Origin: Gigaspora rosea
Taxonomy: Eukaryota > Glomeromycota > Glomeromycetes > Diversisporales > Gigasporaceae
Assembly: GCA_003550325.1 (NCBI GenBank)
Contig: QKWP01001135.1
Span: 38,806-102,805 of the forward strand
Direction: 5' to 3'
DNA length: 64,000 nucleotides
Part shown: positions 45,536 through 58,001 of the stretch, piece by piece
How the letters are laid out: each line of letters begins with the position of its first letter
Position numbering within the stretch: the first letter of the stretch is position 1
Notes under the pieces: model-generated
What the model saw: the letters and a program-made list of their open reading frames with translations, nothing else
The model's database searches: none
Told to the model about the DNA's origin: nothing
Made by a program: the position numbers and the translations under genes

Positions 45536-45802
45536 CCCATTAACCTTATATTTGTTTTTTGTTTAAAATTCAAATGCCGGTCTTAGATATTAAATAAAAT
45601 TAAAAATCAGTCCCTATAAAACGCCTGTTCAAACTGCAGGCTTAAAGTTTAATAACATCATGTGCCTTATAGTTTTTAATAATAACAAACACAGCCATTA
45701 CATTTTCTCATATACGTATGCAAAAGCAGCAAACGTTTACCAAAAATTGACTTTTAAATATTTATAGTGCTATGCAAAAAGTTGTGACCAGGTGATTTTT
45801 TA

Positions 45803-46262
45803 ATGATGATAGCTGAGATTCCAGATTGTCTATTACTTTATATTTTCGAATGGTTACGTTTATATTTCTTTAAAAAAATCGGCTTAATTCTTAAAAAAAT
45901 CTATAAAATCTCCGATTTTTTTTCAGACGACGTAGTGATCCGCAGAGGTCAAATCTGTTGAAAAGCGCAATAATATAAAACGATTATACGCTTTAGAATC
46001 GATTCTAAAATATGAAATCGTTTATAGAAGTAATGATGATGGCTGAGAATCAATAAGATTCCAGATTGTCTTTTACGTTATATTTTCGATATGTTAAGTT
46101 TATATTTTTTGAAATCGGTTTTTTAATTCTTAAACCTCAAAAAATCCAATTTTCACACGACATTGTGATCTGCAGAGGTCACATCTTTTTGCAAAGCGCA
46201 ATAAATCGTTTTTCCAGAATGGGAATCGATTCTAATTCGATTAACGATTAAAACGATTTTTA
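45803..46262 (+). repeat. Two tandem copies of a unit of about 230 bp
   Basis: 45803-46030 and 46033-46262 are diverged direct copies. Both contain GATTCCAGATTGTCT, TTATATTTTCGA, GTGATC(C/T)GCAGAGGTCA and AAAGCGCAATAA in the same order, ending in AATCGATTCTAA. Confidence 0.7.
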
Positions 46263-46264
46263 TT

Positions 46265-47879
46265 GAATTGATTTACAGCCCTATGCCAAGCATCATTAAT
46301 TTGTGCGCTTTGACATTTTTGATCGGTCATGACCTAAAATTGTTCATCATAGTGAGAGATTATGGGTTTGTGTACTTAGAACAAGAGAAAGCTTTGTAAT
46401 GAGATGAAAAGTTATAACAATGTCGATTTCTATTTTAGCGTTAATATTTACGTATTTTATTTTTAATTGAAATTACCAACTATGACTATAAAATACGACA
46501 TTTTGAATTGAAGTTGCCTACCTATTACGATCTTATAAATTAGTTATTTCCTGATTATTAAGCATTTTCTGATTGCGATTTTTTGAATTAATGTTATTGA
46601 ATGAATGCTTTTGAATTCCTAATTATGAAATTGTATATCACTAAATAAAGTTACTTCTTAATTACGGCATTTCAAATTACAATCTGGATAATTATTTTTT
46701 TGAACCCAACCTAATTTGATATATTTAATATATAACATAACAACATTTTGACCTGGATTCAATATATTACATATATATATATTCAATATATATACATATA
46801 CACATATATATAGCATATAAAAAACTCGTATTTTTATGGAAAATCACGGGTTATAACATATGTGTGATTGGCTAATTGATGTAGATCCAAATGTGATTAT
46901 TAACCAATCAAATCAATTAAAAATCTCTCGACATGCGAAATACGTGAAAAAATGAATTTATTATTAATGAAAGCAAAGCATTTTTAATACTAAAGTAATT
47001 TTATTCTATCTTTCAACCATTAGAATTTACTGAAAACGTGTTACATCTAACATGCTACTACTCTATAGTCTATACTACTATAATTGCCATCATATTTATT
47101 ATACAACATATTAAAGATAATTTCTTTTTTGTTTGATATATAATACATATATGTGTCATAGTTCAGGTAAAATTAACCGTGTTAAAGTATGTATCTTTTG
47201 TAGCCTGTTAAAATAAATGTATAAAGTTTTATGTTAGTATAACACTCATGGTTTAACAATTTATAAATCTATTGTTTGGCTTCATAATTTAAACATAGTA
47301 AAAACTCAATAAACTTAGCCAATTACCAAATGCCCTACCTTTGTTCGGCTTTCTACTAGAAGCACTCAAAACAAAGAAATTTTACTTATAAATAGGGTAC
47401 CTAGAGTTTAACTTATTATGGTTAAACAGATGGTAAAATTGCCAGTTTTTATACTACAATCATATATCAGATTTTCAATTGCCCATATAAATAGTTTGTA
47501 TAACAATCATTTCAGAATCTATTGGATATGAGTTTCTTATATGCTCATATATATTTATATATATTATATATTATATATAGTCATCTCTCTATATAATTAC
47601 ACAGTTGGGCACACCATAATGTGGTGATTATAAAGAGATATAACTTTATAAAGGTACCTCTATATAAGCACAGATTATAATTGATATAAAAAAAAGTGAT
47701 TTAATAGAAGTATTTTAAAAATTTTATATATAATCATATATAGTTTCTATATAGTAAAGTTACAAATTCACTAATTAAATCAACTTTATGCAATAATTTC
47801 AGTTGTTCAGAAGAATAAAATACACTACTCTAAAATTTTCATACAAATCATATAACATTTTATTAGGACAAAATTTCAT
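46265..47879. other. AT-rich intergenic stretch
   Basis: No supported gene. TA-dinucleotide-rich patches occur at 46760-46820 and 47540-47590. Confidence 0.4.
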
Positions 47880-48235
47880 TTTACGTTTATAGTATGTATG
47901 GTTTATTAAAGCAACGATGGGAATTACTATCACTCCCAAAAGGCCTTACAGCTTTTATTTATACTTATCAAACTGTCGCAGGAATCATTTATATTACTTG
48001 TATCAACCATATATACCTAATTATTAATCTTATAACCATATCATTAATATCAGTATGATCCATCAAATCAATGATATAGTAATGATATCACCCAATATCC
48101 CATTTCGGACTTATCTGAGATATCGGCCAGATCCGGATTTTCCGAGGTTTCTGGCCAGTAAACCCAATTTGGCAATACCAGCAGGTCACGTTTCCGGTCT
48201 CACATCGTTTAAATACTACAGAATGACCAGGACTT
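47880..48235 (-). repeat. LTR-like repeat, copy 4
   Basis: Reverse-orientation relative of 3750-4085 and 25440-25740. Landmarks are TTTATTAAAGCAACGATGGG, CTCCCAAAAGGCC, and at the far end GGTCACGTTTCCGGTCTCAC (compare 25697). It stands alone, so it may be a solo LTR. The 48055-48237 frame is repeat sequence. Confidence 0.6.
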
Positions 48236-48273
48236 AATTTTTACTTTCGGGCTTTTACTCTACAGTATCTGTA

Positions 48274-48405
48274 TAGATGGGCAAAGTAATTACTGTACTT
48301 ATTACGTAAAAAGTCACTATGCGACAATTTACCAATAGCATACTAAATTGTCATGTTTGATGCGATTTTTTAAGTAATAAGTAATTACCTGCCCATTTCT
48401 GACTC
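48274..48405. repeat. Small foldback MITE of about 130 bp
   Basis: GATGGGCAAAGTAATTACT near 48274 pairs with AGTAATTACCTGCCCATTTC near 48380-48400, and ACAATTTACCAATAG faces CTAAATTGTCATG inside. Confidence 0.6.
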
Positions 48406-48429
48406 TACAACATTATGCAATTCCAATTC

Positions 48430-49075
48430 AGCTAACTCAGCTAACTCACACTGTGGTCATCAGAATAGCGAACCTTGTAACGGAATTTTATAGTGACTCA
48501 TAGTAGAAGTACAATATTTCAATGCAAACTAATCTAATATTTGCGATCATTAGATAGCAAGTAAGTTATGCAACAAAAGTTTTACACTAAATCATGATAA
48601 GAAATATATACAAATTGACTCCAAGCCTACTATTGTATATTGCGCATTAGTGAGTAAGTCATATAACATAAAATTTTTACAGTAATACAAGATAGAAATT
48701 GCGATAATCCCAATTTACATAACTCACGATAGAAATCATGAAATTTCAATGCAAACTATCCTAATCTTTAACCACATACTATGTATTGTTAAGATAGAAT
48801 GTCACGTGATTTTTATGATGAATTCAATGCAAACTAACCCATGTACTGTGTTACCAAAATGGTAAGGTCTGTACAGAATTTTCATAATAGAAAACACATA
48901 ATTCTAATATAAACTAAATTAACACATACCATAGTCATTGGAATAACGAGTTCTGTAACAGAATTTTTTACAGTAACTCAATAGAAATTATAATAAGTAA
49001 AATGTAAACTAATTAAACTACATACTATATGTATTTCAATAGTTAGTAAGATTTATTATGGTTAAACAAATTACT
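48430..49075 (+). repeat. Degenerate tandem repeat, period about 90 bp
   Basis: Words such as TTTCAATGCAAACTAA, CATACTATxGT, CTGTAACAGAATTTT and CATAATAGAAA recur in order roughly every 80-95 nt across the block, with heavy divergence between units. Confidence 0.6.
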
Positions 49076-49091
49076 AAATAAGATGAGTGAC

Positions 49092-49391
49092 GCCAGGGTT
49101 GGCAATGGACATACTCCATTCAGAAAATTACCAATGGAGCGAATGGAGCCCATTGGAGTGAATGGAGCCAATGGTTTCAATAGAAAAATTTAATGATGCC
49201 GATTAAGAAGAAGGTTCTAATCTCTAACCTCCTAAATCGATAGCTCGATCAGTTGAAACAAACAGGTCAAACGGATCAATGTTTGTTGGCTTCCATTGGC
49301 TCTATTCTGAAATTATTCTCAATAGAGCAATGGAGCAATGTCAATGGAATTGTTCTCCATTCGTCCCAATGAATAAATGCGCCAACCATGG
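49092..49391. mobile_element. hAT-type MITE of about 300 bp
   Basis: Ends CAGGGTTGGCAATGGA and, in reverse, CATGGTTGGCGCATTTAT. Flanking 8-mers AGTGACGC and GGTGGCAC agree at five of eight positions, all differences being transitions. The interior is rich in AATGGAGC words. The short frame at 49279-49464 is an artefact of this repeat. Confidence 0.55.
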
Positions 49392-49399
49392 GTGGCACT

Positions 49400-50418
49400 T
49401 CGCGTCACCTATTACGCTAGTATATATATATAGGTATATATATACTTTAGTTTTGCGTCTGTAGGAAATCCGGATCGTTCATCTTATTCCTATACAAGCC
49501 CCGCATACCGTTCATCAATGTTCAGTTGATATAAGCACACGTTGAAGCTGTTGTAATTTTTTTCATCATATTATCGACAAAGTGAAAAATAATAGCCAAC
49601 TACTTGCAGGTATCGAATACTTTAAGAAAGGATTGAAAAGCCGAATCTTTATCAGACGGAAAACAGGCTTCTTATCTTTATCAACGAAACTTTACCACAC
49701 GAGGAGAATCAATACAAGTGGTGCCAAGATAAGGGTGCAGAGAAAAGATCAAAAAAAAAAAAATACAAATTATCAAAAAGTAATGCAAAAATGAGCAAAA
49801 TTAAAAGTTGTGATCTTTAAATAAATTTGTCATTAACTATGTATTCGATAAATTTATTATATGTATCGTTTATATACATACTTCATTATTTGCACAAACA
49901 TAACGATAATAAAAAAAAAGTAGTCATCCGGACTATCACATGATCGTCCGAAGGAAAACCTTTTACATATTTTCGGTATGCTGAGAAGATTTCAATTACG
50001 TCATAAATTGCATATTCGAATTTTCAACAAATATTTTATGCAAATATTATGCTTGTGCACTATTCGTTCACCTGATAATCACTGATATTAACGGTTGAGA
50101 ACGACCTTAATAGGTTAAAAATATTTTTCTGCAATTCCTAACACATCTCTGTTGCATTTTTGACCTATTGGTCAAACATTTAAGAACACTCAAGATGTTA
50201 ATTTTGAATTTTTAGATTTAGATTTGTAGGGACGTCGGTGGCGTTCCATCATTCTTGTAATATATAATAACAAGTAAAAAGCTGTGATATTTGGTATCTG
50301 GTATACAAATGCCGAAATTTTCAGTTTTCAATTTTAAGCATTTACGAAATTTTATTAAATTCCCATGGTGGAGCCACGTGTTAAACGCTAGCACACAAAG
50401 CATAGCGATAGAAAACCA
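49400..50418. other. Region upstream of channel gene C
   Basis: A 70-codon frame (49582-49794) is basic and has no recognised domain; stops in the neighbouring frame make a remnant possible. 49918-49990 (CATCCGGACTATCACATGAT) is similar to 25735-25800 (TCGTCGGGACTATCACATAA), a small shared repeat. No gene is supported. Confidence 0.35.
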
Positions 50419-50490
50419 CTTTGCCACAAATGTTTACCAACAGATTATGGCTTAGTTTAAATATTAAGTATGATTAAAAATCTTTGCCAT
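50419..50490 (+). promoter_or_regulatory. Conserved upstream block of channel gene C
   Basis: Contains CTTTGCCACAAATGTTTACC, then CAACAGATTATGGCTTAGTT, then TATGATTAAAAATCTTTGCC, ending about 50 nt before the ATG. The same words in the same order occur upstream of A and B. A further match to gene A upstream (TTAAACGCTAGCACACAAAGCATA against TCAAACGCTAAAA...ACAAAGCATA) extends to about 50380. Confidence 0.55.
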
Positions 50491-50540
50491 AATTATTTAT
50501 TGAAATTATCCTGCTCATTATTATAAAGATTCCAATAGAA

Positions 50541-53500
50541 ATGACATCTAATTCGGATAATTCTCATGTAATTTCATTCGAGGAAGCACTAGACAAAATT
50601 AAAAATAAAAAAATTTTGGAAATCAACTGCTCTCCTAACTTAGAACATGTTACTGCACTACATGAAGATAACTATGTTAGTCTTTGGTCTATCGCTAGTC
50701 AAGAGAAACTTTTAACGATTGTAAAGGCAATTTCTATTGACAATATTAGCATAAATGAAAAAATAGATGCAATTTCGGATGATAAGCATGTTTCGATTAG
50801 AAAAATATTTGCAATTTCGAATAATAAGCAAGTTTCAGTTAGTCTTAAAAGAACCGATTCTTATAATTTCAGTAAGTTGTGCATAAACTTTAAAAATATT
50901 GTTATTTCAATAAATTCAAATAACTTATCATATTTATGTACATGTTTCAAGAAATTTTCGATTTTAAAACAGAAAAAGAGATAAGATTAAAATTTCCCGA
51001 TTGGCAAAAAGAAATTGACTTCTTATCATTTAGAGATAACGGAAATATCATAATGGTCAATGCCAAATATTACAGAGCATATGTTTTTTCAGTTAAAGAC
51101 AAAAATAATATGAAATGGGCTTGTAAATCAATGATTGAACTACAATATTTTAAAAAAATTTATATTACTTCTAAAGGCAAATTGATAATGTATAATGATA
51201 CGATTAATGAGATCACAACGTGGGACATTGATGATTTATCAGCTAAAACTCGTATTTTAATAGAATGGCGTCATATACTTAAACATATTGAAATTAGTGA
51301 TGATGAAGAGCTGTTAGTAGTATGTACTGAAAATAAAAAATTTAAAGAAACAAATTTATACGTTTTTTCCACTGAAACTGGGATAAATCTATCATCCCGT
51401 AAGTTGGTATTGTAATAATAACTGTTCATATACTTTTTTATATTAATTTCTTATCTTTTATTTTTAGTTCCTACAAAATTGGCAATAGATAGATTTCACT
51501 TGATTGCTTCTAACAAAGGAGAAAGATTACTATATCGATATATCCAAAAATCAGTCAAGCAATTTAGGTTAATGGACCCTTATAGCCTCATAAATCCAGT
51601 AAACGCTAATAAACTTTTTGAACTTAAACAAATTCAAGAAGAATACATAATTAAATCAGATAAAATAATTTATACAAATGATGGAAAAGTGCTAATTGAA
51701 AAGTTAGTGCATGATAATCCTAATGATTGGGTGAAATACTTAAGAAAAGAATTGAAGGACAAAAATAGTATTACAACTCCGTCTAAAGAGACAGTTGATG
51801 TTATAACTAAAAATATAGGAAACAGATTAACTAGTGATTATAATGCTAACGGAAAAGAATTTGAAGGGAAAATTTTAAAGTGGGGATTGGAATTAGATGA
51901 CAAATCAGTCATACTTACATTAATAGATTTTAATTATCGTACGAATGAATGGAATTCAGATGATAAAAAAAAACAATTGAATATTCTTCCATCATTTTAT
52001 ACAGATGTAAAAAATTATATAGTTCATTGTGAAGTTCTTGAAAATGATGATTTTGTTACGATTACACGTATTGGTGTAATTATCTGGACTTATAAACTTT
52101 CTAACATTAAGATGCATTATTATTGGAACGACTGGGATGGTCGTTTAGAGGATTTCGATTATGAAGAGACAAAGTTTAAAGATCTTTTTAAGAACTTGAT
52201 TTCAGGAAGGATTCTTCCTGCTTCAAGTTATGAAACAATCCGCAGAAATTCCGATATTGAATTTGGCGAAGGAAAAGCACTGCTTTTCAAGGAATTCATG
52301 GAAAATAATATTAACGAAGAATTTTATTTAACTTGCTACGGAAAAGATCTTATGAAAGCACTTATTAAATTAAAGGATGATAAACGGATTCGACTTTTAG
52401 GCAAAAGCTGTATGGAAAAATGTGTGGAGGAAGATAATCACCTGATTTCTAAAATTTCTTTGTTAAGTATTATTTTTGAAAATTTTAAAGAACTATCAGA
52501 AAATCATCCTGCATTTATAGCAAGTACTTTATCTTTGATAGGATTTGTAGTTCCTACTAATGTCGTAAATCCAAAACCTACTACTTCACATCTTTCCAGT
52601 TACGGAAAATATTATCATTTACATAAATTATCATTTCTTGATATACTAATTTCTAAACTTTGGAATCGTTTGATTAATTTTCAAATTAGTAATGCTTTTT
52701 TTCGAATTGTAAGACAAGTTATCGAATTTTATGATGTAGGCCATAGTACAACAATACTTGCAATTCCTCTACCAAACTTTGTTTCTTACCCAAAAAAAAT
52801 TAATTTTTGGAAAGAATTATTGTTACCTAGCCCCAATCCTTTTACGCATTCAAATAAGGTTGAAGTAATAAATGAAGAATTTTATAGATATTTAAATGGA
52901 GAAGCACTACTTAAATTTAAATGGAATACTTATGGAAGAAAATATTATTTGATAATTTGGGCAATTTATACAGTTTTTCTTTGTAGCTTCGTAATTGCCG
53001 CAACATTTTACAAAAATATTTCCCAGACTACACTCTCTATTCTCTTATATGCAACTATTTGTCTTGGGATTTGGCATTTAATTTTTGAAATGCGTCAATT
53101 TATTTTTGCACCGTTGAACTATATTGCTAGTACATGGAATTATTTTGGTAATATGAACTTTAATGTATAATGTTAAATTTAATTTTATCACCCTATGACT
53201 AATATCTTATTATTTTTTTCAAAGATTTAGGCGCGTTTTTATTACCAATAATATCGTCAATTATATGGCTTCAATGCAACGCCATGCCAATAAATTTGGC
53301 CACCGTTTCAACTTTATTATTGGAAATCAAGTTTCTTTTATTTTTTCGCGCGATTGAATTTTCTGGTGACTACTTCTCTATGATACTTGGAGTAGCTCAA
53401 AGAGGGTTTTCGTTTTTGTTAATATTAGGATTTATTATAGTTGCTTTTGCACATTCATTACACCTTTTACTGCGTCCTATTATTGATGTATCTTTAGATT

Positions 53501-54455
53501 ATCCAAGCTATTCCAATGATCCGAATGATCCGTGGAATTTAGCTACAAAATATAATACTATAGATCCTAATGGTACTATTGAAGTAAACTCTTCACTTAT
53601 TGAACCTCCTACTGCGACTACAAATATGTTTATGTTGATGGGCTCAGCGATTGCGGCCGTTTATATTATGCTAACAGGTAAAATTTAATTTATTGTTTTT
53701 TTTTTATAAAATTACTATATATGATCGATGTCAATAAATATTAAACTCTTTTTTTTTATATGAATATCAATATACCAACTTTAAAATGTGTACATTTTAA
53801 TAGGAGACACAAATCCAATTTCTTACTGGGATTTAGATAACCATCCCACTTTACTTATTTTGGTGATCGTATTTTCTTTTGTGGCAACTACATACTTAAT
53901 GAATTTGTTTATCGGAATGCTAAGTAATGAAATAGGTGAAACTAAAAAAAGAGAGTCATACTTAATTTTAAGAGCTGAGGTATGACCTCTATAAACTGTA
54001 TTTATATTTAAATATACATGTTTAAAATTTTATCATATTAATTACGTAGATATTAGAAGAAATTGAATCATTATATATGTTACCTCATCAACGAAGAAAA
54101 GAAAACTGGTTTCCATTTATTATGTAAGCTATTTAATTGCATGCAAAAACAAACCGTTATTCCGTTTTCTCATATATTTTTATATATAAGCTTTTATGAA
54201 TGCTATACAATTAAACTTCGCGAACATGTAATGTATACCAAAAAAGATAAATGGACAGGTTATAAAAAGCCTTATATTTCGAAGAATCTTAACGAAGTTC
54301 TTCTACTCCCTGAAGAACTTAAAAAAATTGAGGAAAAAATTGAGGGAAAAATTGAGAATATAGAGATGAAGTTAGTTAGCGAACTACGACCTCTTAAAGA
54401 GAAATTTAAAGAACTACAAGATTCGATTGAAGATCTGAAAACAAAAAATAATTAA
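50541..54455 (+). CDS. Predicted TRP-like ion channel with beta-propeller-like N-terminus, copy C
   Basis: Seven exons: 50541-50871, 50952-51398, 51468-53147, 53225-53677, 53804-53979, 54050-54123, 54191-54455. The joined frame encodes 1141 residues, starting MTSNSDN. Introns of 67-126 nt have GT-AG ends at the same codon phases as in A and B (1,1,1,1,0,2). The N-terminal part has WD-like phrases (YVSLWSIASQ, LIMYNDTINEITTWDI). The membrane core includes YLIIWAIYTVFLCSFVIAAT, a Phe-rich segment LLLEIKFLLFFRAIEF, a pore region almost identical to A (PTATTNMFMLMGSAIAAVYI) and S6 ending NLFIGML. The tail (LKKIEEKIEGKIENIEMKLV) is a predicted coiled coil that could drive oligomerisation. It is closer to A than to B in exon 4. 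It sits opposite in orientation to A and B. AATAAA overlaps the stop codon region. Confidence 0.87.
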
Positions 54456-54469
54456 ATAAAATAGATTCA

Positions 54470-55320
54470 ATTTAGCTCAATTTTTTTTGTCAGCACATCT
54501 CTGATCATTTTCATTTATATATTTGAACATGCACAATCGTAATTGGCTTTGTTTCTACTCTGATCCATAATATTTCCTTTTGCTAAAGCTGTAACCATTT
54601 TTATAAATAAGGTCTTATATTATCTTATACAAAATATTTCATATATTCTCAACCTTTAGCTAAACATATAACTGATAACTCACTTTAATTTAGTTATATA
54701 TAAGTTACATTTACTTAAACAAATACTTATTCTATACCTTTTAAAATTCTATATTTATTTTTCTCTATTAAATAAAGATTCTCAACAATATCTCAATATA
54801 GACTTAAGTTAGCATACTGTATAGTAAAATCGCTCAAGGAAACCTTTTTGTTAGTGCATAATGAATAGTTTCTTATTTTTTTTCGAATGTTTTGACCCAT
54901 AAATCGTGATTTATTATTGGCCAATTTCCGTAAATCATCACGTGAATTTCAACATCAGATCAGCCGTGAGATATTCTTAACCGGCTCCAAATATTTTCTA
55001 TTAGTACAAAAGCTCAAAATTAAACAAAATTTTTTAACATGTCTAAATGTCGCATAGTTTTCGGAGATGAACCTAGTAAGGGAGTGCAAATTGATAACGA
55101 GATTGCTTTGAAGAGAAAAAAATTCTAATGACTCACATGATTTCATGATCGACCAGAATTATGACAATACCAGGAACGAACTATCTGTATGCAAAATCTG
55201 GATCTTATTGGGTGGCGTATTCAAATCAATCATTGGATGTGTAACATCACGTGTATAATTGCTGGTTTCTACTTAAGGTTAAATTAAATATGCTTTGATT
55301 AATATGTATTAAAGGGTATT
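54470..55320. other. Region downstream of channel gene C
   Basis: Holds the presumed 3' UTR, then AT-rich sequence with no supported gene. Confidence 0.35.
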
Positions 55321-55323
55321 AAA

Positions 55324-55719
55324 TAGGGTTGGTTAGGTTCCAGTTAGGTTCTAATAGGTTCTAAGTAAATTAATAATTTTTAAACTGATTTTTTAGTTTT
55401 TAGTTCTTAATTAAAGTTATTGATTATAAAATTATGAACAATTTTAATTATGAGCATAAAGCAAAAAACTTTCTTTTAAGTTTATAAATTCTTTAAAATA
55501 TTAATTTAGAACCTAGGTTCCAGAACCTAGGTTCTAAATTAATATTTTAAAGAATTTATAAACTTAAAAGAAAGTTTTTTGCTTTATGCTCATAATTAAA
55601 ATTGTTCATAATTTTATAATCAATAACTTTAATTAAGAACTAAAAACTAAAAAATCAGTTTAAAAATTATTAATTTACTTAGAACCTATTAGAACCTAAC
55701 TGGAACCTAACCAACCCTA
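55324..55719. mobile_element. 396-bp near-perfect palindrome with 10-bp target duplication
   Basis: Arms 55324-55520 and 55523-55719 appear identical over 197 nt, with a 2-nt centre. GTATTAAATA is found at both edges (55316-55325 and 55720-55729, overlapping the arm edge by one or two bases), consistent with a 9-10-bp duplication as made by MULE-type transposition. The arms contain four AGGTTC(C/T)-type words near each end and GAACCTAGGTTC near the centre. It is non-coding. Complete arm identity suggests a recent origin. Confidence 0.85.
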
Positions 55720-55741
55720 GTATTAAATATGAAAATTACTA

Positions 55742-55985
55742 CTTATTGCCAGTGGTGATCATCACCAGTGATTACAAAAATTAATAAAAAGTTTTTCGCC
55801 GAAATAAAAATTAAAATTTGATTAATTTTAGGGTTAGGGTAAGAACTGAGATGGGGCAGGGGGGTATAGTTTATACCAAAATTTTACGAGAAATTTTTTT
55901 TGTTAGAGCCTCAAAGGTGATTTCATAGACAAAATTTAAAGATACAAAATATACATTGGTGATGATCACCACTGGCGATAAATAG
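55742..55985. mobile_element. MITE of about 245 bp with palindromic ends and telomere-like centre
   Basis: TTATTGCCAGTGGTGATCAT at the left is mirrored by ATGATCACCACTGGCGATAA at the right. Each end also contains the small palindrome GGTGATGATCACC or a variant. The centre contains TTAGGGTTAGGGTAAG near 55826. Confidence 0.75.
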
Positions 55986-56269
55986 CAAACTTCACTAAAT
56001 ATTGACTTACTTAAGTTTGTTTAATGCCATGTGAAATCAATTTTTGTATATTTTCATGTTGATAAATTTGTGCATGTTGATAAATTTGTGGGTGTTCACA
56101 ATTCTTAAATTCTGGTGCGAGCGTACATACAATAATATCAATTTAGATATACACAGTAACAAAGTTTGAAGTTACACAAAGTGTTCACTATCTAAGATCG
56201 CTCTAGTTACCTAATATCTTTAAAGAAGTGGATATAGGATAACACTATCTGGCATTAGGTACCATTATA

Positions 56270-56697
56270 GTTTTTCTCTCCCTGGTACCTACTTCTATAA
56301 CATAGGTTCTTTTTCTCTAGTACGACTCTGGCGGCCAGGTTGGTAGACCTTGTTTCTGAGGTCAACGTCTGGTTTCCCAGCTCTGGTCCAATATTCTACT
56401 ATAGTTTTGGTAGCACTGTCAAAGATCTTTGCTACCTGCTTACTCAGGACTTGCCAAATAGGTTTCCATTTTTCTGGTTCCTTGGATTTGTCCGTGTCAT
56501 GAAATACAACTTTATCCAAAAGCTCTCATTCAAGATGGTAACCAAGAACTACAGGTAATGTACCCAACCAATCGATGAAAAACAGTTACCAGTACACAAG
56601 TTTATTTTTTCAAAAATCACCAGTGGGATTTGAACCCTAGACCTCCACTTAGAGGTAACAACTTACCAACTTCCCTAAGTCACCATACCCGCCCCCT
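56270..56697 (-). mobile_element. tRNA-derived retroposon (SINE-like), copy 2
   Basis: Same family as 27803-29110. Read on the minus strand from 56697, a tRNA-like head contains GTGACTTAGGGAAGTTGG (A-box region) and GGGTTCAAATCCCACTGG (B-box region). The body shares CTCAGGACTTGCCAAATAGG and CTGGCGGCCAGGTTGGTAGA with copy 1 (plus-strand words). The frames at 56295-56519 and 56340-56558 are repeat shadows. The 3' boundary is uncertain. Confidence 0.65.
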
Positions 56698-56699
56698 GG

Positions 56700-58000
56700 C
56701 AAATTTAGCTATATAAGGAAGTATATTTTTTTTAAAATAATACAACCGCTAAAGATTTTACTATTATAAATAGAAGGTTTAATCTAAATATTGCCAAATT
56801 TTGGTAAAAATTAATAGTGGTTTTAAAAAACTTTTATTAGTGGCATATTTTAAATCTTGTATGAAATTTCAATGTACCACCAAAATCATATGATAAATGA
56901 TCTACATACACTCTACTCTTAAACAACTCCTATTTTTGACTATTTTTCTACAGATCTTTTTTGTTTTTAGTAATATATTAATATATGTTAAAATTGTTAG
57001 CTATTTATAAATTGCTTAGAGTTCTGTAACTATTTGGAAGTTAACTGTACTAAATATTGCAATTTGTATTTTATATAACTATTTTTGAAATTTCTATTTA
57101 GACCAAATAATATACAAACTATTAAAAGTTATTTTAATAATCTGTTACAACAAACTGAACTAAAAAATTTAAATTTTTAATAATCATAAAAATATATCTA
57201 AAATTTTTATTATATAGATATTATTTATTACTTATATAGCCAATCTTGCAATAATTATATTTTACAATAAAATTAGTCATTTTATATATCTACTGTAAAA
57301 TTGTAACTATAGAAATTGTCTATTTAACTTTTTTAATATTGGAAGTTGCTAAATATCGCAGGTTGCTATATCACAGGTTAATATAATTGGCCAATTAGAT
57401 CACAGGATCTTGTATAACAAAATGAACGAAAAATTAGAAAAAATTACAGATTACAAAAAAAATCAAAAATTTAAATAACTTGAAATTTAATTATATAAAC
57501 TAGTCTTGGGTTTCTAATTAAAAGTTTTTAGGGCTTAATTTTGCTTATATATATGCACCCTCTAATCTAACTTTAATACTAGTTCAGACCCTAACTCTAA
57601 CTAATAATCATTTGAATTTTTTTTAAATATTAACCTGCGATATTGCAACTTGCTAAATTTATCAAAATCCTTAATATTTTATATATTTTATTTTACTAAC
57701 AAGATTAGTAGTATAAATACAATTAGTTCTAACTCCTAGATCAATATTTATAACTTTAAAACTCTATTCTGTATATGTACAGGCAGGGCCCCAAACAATC
57801 TATATAAGCATATATTTAGGCATCGTATAAAATTTTTTGTAGTACTTTTATATTGGTATATATAATCTAAATTCAAATATTAGCTAAAAATTTTATTTTT
57901 GTTTATCTTTTTTGAATTATAAATAAAGCTGCAAACATTTAGAAGGTCCAAGGTAGTGCATCACTATTACATCACTCTTCACGTCATATAAAATTTATAT
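56700..58000. other. AT-rich intergenic stretch
   Basis: No gene seen. ACCCTAACTCTAACTAA near 57588 is weakly telomere-like. Confidence 0.4.
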
Positions 58001-58001
58001 A

